Origin: an uncultured Porphyromonadaceae bacterium
GTDB lineage: Bacteria > Bacteroidota > Bacteroidia > Bacteroidales > Muribaculaceae
DNA: 64,000 nt
Assembly: GCA_902491515.1 (NCBI GenBank)
Contig: CABUIC010000012.1
Span: 1 to 64,000, forward strand
Direction of reading: 5' to 3'
The notes beneath the pieces were generated by a model. It had not been told where the DNA came from and did not search any database. It saw nothing but the letters and a program-made list of their open reading frames with translations. The position numbers were made by a program, and so were the translations under genes. Positions 60,719 to 64,000 of this stretch are shown in pieces (the stretch's first letter is position 1; the number at the start of each line of letters is the position of its first letter).

Positions 60719-63700
60719 TTAGAAGTTAAGACCGATAGTGAGGGAGTAGGTTCGGGGACGCGGGTAGGCGCTGCCCTCGATGCCCCAGTCGTTTTCCGGG
60801 TCGAGGCCCTTGTACTTTGTGATGGTGAACACGTTCTGGACCATTGCCGAGACGTGGAGACCATCGATGGGGCCGACCTTGCCGAAGTCGTAGTTGAGCT
60901 GGAGGTTGTCCATCTTGAGGAAGGAGGCGTTCTCGACGTAGTAGTCGGACTCGTAGCGCTTCTTAGTGAAGTGAGTGTCGGCGTAGCTTGCGGAGAGGTT
61001 GTTGACCTGACCCGAGCACCAGGAGAAGCACTCGGAGGCACCCATATTCGCGCTCATCTGATTGTAGAGGTAATTGCCGAGCTGGGCGCGGAGAGACGTG
61101 GAGAGAGTCCATTTCTTCCAGCGGAGGGAGGTGGAGAGACCGAGAATCCAGTCGGGATGTGCGTTGTGGTAATAGTAGCGGTCGTTGGAGTCGACGGTGC
61201 CGTCGCCGTTGAGGTCGGCGTACAGGCCCTCGATGGGTGCGCCGGATTCGTCATAGATCTGCTTGTAGACCCAGAAGGTATGGGGGGCGTATCCGGTCTT
61301 GTAGACCATTACGGGAGTGGATTCGGCATAGCCTACGTAAGTGTCGGAAGCTACGCTCTCGGGGTTGAGGGAGAGGTTTGTGATTTTGTTGTCGAGCCAT
61401 GTGGCGTTGAAGGTAGCGTCCCACTGCCAGTCCTTGGTGTTGATGATGTGGCCTGTGAGGGCGATTTCGACACCTTTAGAGTCGACGTTGCCGACGTTGG
61501 TGAGCATTTCCTTGGCGAAGTTTATGCCCGCGGGTACGGGGACGGTGGCGAGGAGGTCGTGGGTCTTGCGGGTGTAGTAGTCGACGGATGCCGTGAAGCG
61601 GTTGTTGAGGAAAGCCATGTCGACGCCGAAGTTCCAGCTCTTGGTTGTCTCCCACTTGAGGTCGCTGTTATATGCGTCGGGGCGCGCGGTCTGAATCCAC
61701 TGGCCGTTGAACCAGTAGTACGCACCGGGCTGGGAGAGGGTGTAGTTGGGGATGTATGAGTAGTTTGCGATACCGTCCTGCTGGCCGGTCACACCGTAGG
61801 ATGCGCGGATTTTGAAGTCGTTCATCACGGGCTTGATGCTCTCCCAGAAGCTCTCGCCGGCGGGGCGCCAGGCGATAGCGACGGAGGGGAATGTGCCCCA
61901 GCGCTTGTCCTTGGCGAAGCGCGAGGAGCCGTCGCGGCGGAAAGTGGCGGTGAGGAGGTAGCGGGAGTCGTAGCTGTAGTTCAGACGTCCGTAATAAGAG
62001 ATGAGGGAGTGGCGCTCGTCCCAGGCCGCGGTTGTGGAGCGGTATTCGCCGGCCTCGTTGTAGGTGATGTATTCGGGGCAGGAGCTCTTCCAGTACTGGT
62101 AGTCGTAGCCGATTGTCGCGTCGACGGTGGAATTGATGGCCTCGAACTCCTTATTATAGTTGGCGTAGACGGTGAGAAGACGGTTCTCGTTCTTCTGGGG
62201 ACCCTGCTCGTTGACGGAGCCGCCGTCGTTGTAACCTTTGAAGGAGTTCTTGCTGAGGCGGTATTTCGACTTGCCGCTCGCCCAGTCGAGGCCTCCGGTC
62301 ACGTGGAAGCGGAGTTCGGGCAGGGGGTGGAGACGGTAGTCGACGTCGACGTTTCCGATGAAGCGGTAGACGTTGGCGGTGTTGTCGACGGCCTCGATCA
62401 TGCCGAGGGGGTTGGCGATGGCGCCCTGGCCGGGATGACCGTTCTTGTCGATGATTTCATGGAATCCGCCCATGACGGGTGTTCCGTCGGCGTTGAGCAT
62501 GGGCTGCCCGTTCTCGTCGAAGTTGCCGTAGACGGGCTGTGTGGGGTCGTAAGCGAGGGCGTTCCAGATAGCTCCGGAGTTGGTGAAGCGGTTATGGCTG
62601 TAGGAACCTTTGCCGGAGAGGTTGACGCGGAGCTTGTCGTTGAAGAAGGAGGGGGTGAGGTTGATATTGGCCGTGTAGCGGGCCACGTTGTCGCGCTTGA
62701 GGATACCTTCCTGGTACATGGCTCCGAGGCTCACGCGGTAAGGGAGCCACGAGGTGGCGCGTCCGCCGATGCTGATGTTGTTGTCAGTGCCGAAGCCCGT
62801 GCGGAAGACGGCGTCGTTCCAGTTCGTGTTCTCGTTGCCGAGGGCGTTGATGTAGTCGGGGTTACCGGTGGCGAGGACCTCGCTGCGGAACTGGTCGACG
62901 GAGAGCATGGGGGTGTGGCGCGCGGCGTGGGAGAGGGAGTTGGTGGTCTGGAAGGAAACCTTGACCTTCTCGCCCCCGCCCTTCTTGGTGGTGATGATGA
63001 TTACGCCGTTGGAAGCGCGGGAACCGTAGATGGCCGTGGAGGAGGCATCCTTGAGGACCGTCATGCTCTCGATGTCGTTGGGGTTGATCATTGAGAGGAA
63101 ATTGCCGGAGCCTGTGATTCCGCCGCCTACTTCCATGGGCACGCCGTCGAGGACGATGAGGGGGTCGTTGGAGGCGTTGAGCGAGGCGCCGCCGCGCACG
63201 CGGATGGTGGAGCCGCTGTTGGGAGAGCCGCCGTTGTTGGTGATCTGCACACCGGCGATTTTGCCGTTGATGAGCTCCTCGGGAGAGGAGATGACGCCCT
63301 TGTTGAAGTCCTTCTCGCTGACGGCGGAGACGGAGCCTGTGAGGTCGTTCTTCTTCTGGGTGCCGTAGCCGATCACGATCATTTCCTGAAGGCTCTCGGA
63401 GGAGGGCCTGAGTGTGACGTTGAGAGGCCCGGAGGCGGGGATGTCGACGGTCTGGGTGGTGTAGCCGACGTAGCTGAAGGTCAGCTGCTTCACACCAGCG
63501 GTCACACGGATGGTGAAATTGCCGTCGATGTCTGTCGTCACGCCGCCGGCCACGCCGGGGGTAGTCACGGAAGCGCCGATGAGGGGCTCCCCGAGTTCGT
63601 CAATCACTGTACCGCTTACACTTCGGGCATTCTGGCCGTAGAGTGCGGCGGGCATTCCCGGCAGGAAGGCCAGGAGAGCCACAAGGAAAGTCACAAGCAT

Positions 63701-63745
63701 GTGCCGGCGAAGCACCGGCGGCTTGCAGTAGTCTGATGTTTTCAT
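60719..63745 (-). CDS. susC: SusC/RagA family TonB-linked outer-membrane transporter
   Basis: Imports oligosaccharides through the outer membrane using TonB energy. After the signal peptide (about residues 1-38) there is a carboxypeptidase-regulatory-like beta domain (SVSGTVIDELGEPLIGAS to about 115), a plug beginning MIVIGYGTQKKNDLTGSV and VRGGASLNASNDPLIVLDG, and a 22-strand barrel ending in the family-typical aromatic TYSLTIGLNF. Length 1008 aa. It is the first gene of the galactan unit visible complete; no promoter is seen before it, and a further gene ends 44 nt upstream. Confidence 0.97.
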   Translation of the reverse strand: MKTSDYCKPPVLRRHMLVTFLVALLAFLPGMPAALYGQNARSVSGTVIDELGEPLIGASVTTPGVAGGVTTDIDGNFTIRVTAGVKQLTFSYVGYTTQTVDIPASGPLNVTLRPSSESLQEMIVIGYGTQKKNDLTGSVSAVSEKDFNKGVISSPEELINGKIAGVQITNNGGSPNSGSTIRVRGGASLNASNDPLIVLDGVPMEVGGGITGSGNFLSMINPNDIESMTVLKDASSTAIYGSRASNGVIIITTKKGGGEKVKVSFQTTNSLSHAARHTPMLSVDQFRSEVLATGNPDYINALGNENTNWNDAVFRTGFGTDNNISIGGRATSWLPYRVSLGAMYQEGILKRDNVARYTANINLTPSFFNDKLRVNLSGKGSYSHNRFTNSGAIWNALAYDPTQPVYGNFDENGQPMLNADGTPVMGGFHEIIDKNGHPGQGAIANPLGMIEAVDNTANVYRFIGNVDVDYRLHPLPELRFHVTGGLDWASGKSKYRLSKNSFKGYNDGGSVNEQGPQKNENRLLTVYANYNKEFEAINSTVDATIGYDYQYWKSSCPEYITYNEAGEYRSTTAAWDERHSLISYYGRLNYSYDSRYLLTATFRRDGSSRFAKDKRWGTFPSVAIAWRPAGESFWESIKPVMNDFKIRASYGVTGQQDGIANYSYIPNYTLSQPGAYYWFNGQWIQTARPDAYNSDLKWETTKSWNFGVDMAFLNNRFTASVDYYTRKTHDLLATVPVPAGINFAKEMLTNVGNVDSKGVEIALTGHIINTKDWQWDATFNATWLDNKITNLSLNPESVASDTYVGYAESTPVMVYKTGYAPHTFWVYKQIYDESGAPIEGLYADLNGDGTVDSNDRYYYHNAHPDWILGLSTSLRWKKWTLSTSLRAQLGNYLYNQMSANMGASECFSWCSGQVNNLSASYADTHFTKKRYESDYYVENASFLKMDNLQLNYDFGKVGPIDGLHVSAMVQNVFTITKYKGLDPENDWGIEGSAYPRPRTYSLTIGLNF

Positions 63746-63789
63746 GATAATGAGATAGGTAAATGATAGTATAGTTTTGATTTTTGTTT

Positions 63790-64000
63790 TCAGAGAAGTT
63801 CCACGCCGCGGACCTCTACTTCGGCGCTCTGTCCCGCCGGAGCGGCGAGGACGAGCGTGAGGGTCTCGATTTCGGCCGGCGAGAAGGGCACGGCCGTGGC
63901 TGCGTCGGGGACGAAGCGGCGCGAGAGGAAGGAGGGATAGGGAGCGGGGGTGAGAAGGGTGTCGTCGAGGCGAAGGCCGGCGAGGGGCACGTCGGCATAG
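63790..64000 (-). CDS. C-terminal end of an unidentified gene upstream of susC (partial)
   Basis: An open frame runs in from beyond the right edge and stops at 63790. Only about 70 residues are visible. They end in alternating hydrophobic strands (IETLTLVLAAPAG and EVEVRGVELL), which resemble the last strands of a beta-sandwich or carbohydrate-binding module. It is in the same orientation as susC, 44 nt upstream, with no promoter between, so it is probably part of the same locus. It does not look like the helix-turn-helix end of a hybrid two-component regulator. Confidence 0.55.
   Translation of the reverse strand, partial: YADVPLAGLRLDDTLLTPAPYPSFLSRRFVPDAATAVPFSPAEIETLTLVLAAPAGQSAEVEVRGVELL

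Overview
The window is one contiguous piece of a GC-rich chromosome of an anaerobic gut-type Bacteroidota, most likely order Bacteroidales and possibly near Muribaculaceae (the family level is inference). Support comes from Bacteroidales-style promoters (TTG, then about 20 nt, then TAnnTTTG), a SusC/SusD polysaccharide utilisation locus (PUL), DUF4834, DUF4294 and DUF6377-type proteins, a two-subunit 2-oxoacid:ferredoxin oxidoreductase, and a long signal peptidase I. No rRNA, tRNA, CRISPR array, prophage or insertion sequence was seen.

Layout. 1-3.9 kb: leftward TPR protein, lepB, WbqC-like and membrane glycosyltransferase genes. 4-9.4 kb: cdd, tyrS, an unrecognised 528-aa protein, then psd-pssA-DUF4834 for phosphatidylethanolamine synthesis. 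9.6-17.6 kb: gap, an adhesin-head lipoprotein, and two leftward metal-ATPase units (propeller protein plus CopA; zinc-type ATPase plus a Fur-family regulator, with a 7-1-7 palindrome in the promoter). 17.8-30.9 kb: secreted subtilase, RNA methyltransferase, purD, a membrane protein, pdxB, outer-membrane phospholipase A, pyrH, frr, nadB, a DUF4294 protein and a XerD-like recombinase. REP/REPIN-like palindromes lie in the gaps from 27.4 to 31.1 kb.

31.3-41.7 kb: korAB, then TolC, HlyD and two ABC-2 permeases with no ATPase gene, then three FKBP-type prolyl isomerases that appear to differ in location (cytoplasm, periplasm, lipoprotein). 41.8-47.9 kb: a probable alpha-glucan locus. A GH87-like alpha-1,3-glucanase and an N-terminally truncated DUF6377 regulator run left; a frameshifted secreted protein and a SusB-type GH97 run right. 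48-51.5 kb: an unrecognised secreted protein and a Sel1-repeat protein, followed by a symmetric 102-nt hairpin whose only substitutions are G-U compatible on the + strand.

51.6-64 kb: a leftward beta-1,4-galactan PUL of susC, susD, a SusE-like lipoprotein, GH53 and GH2, continuing into galK and galM. One transcription unit could therefore run from galactan capture and cleavage, through import and hydrolysis, to galactose entry into the Leloir pathway. The locus continues past the right edge with a gene of which only the C-terminus is visible.
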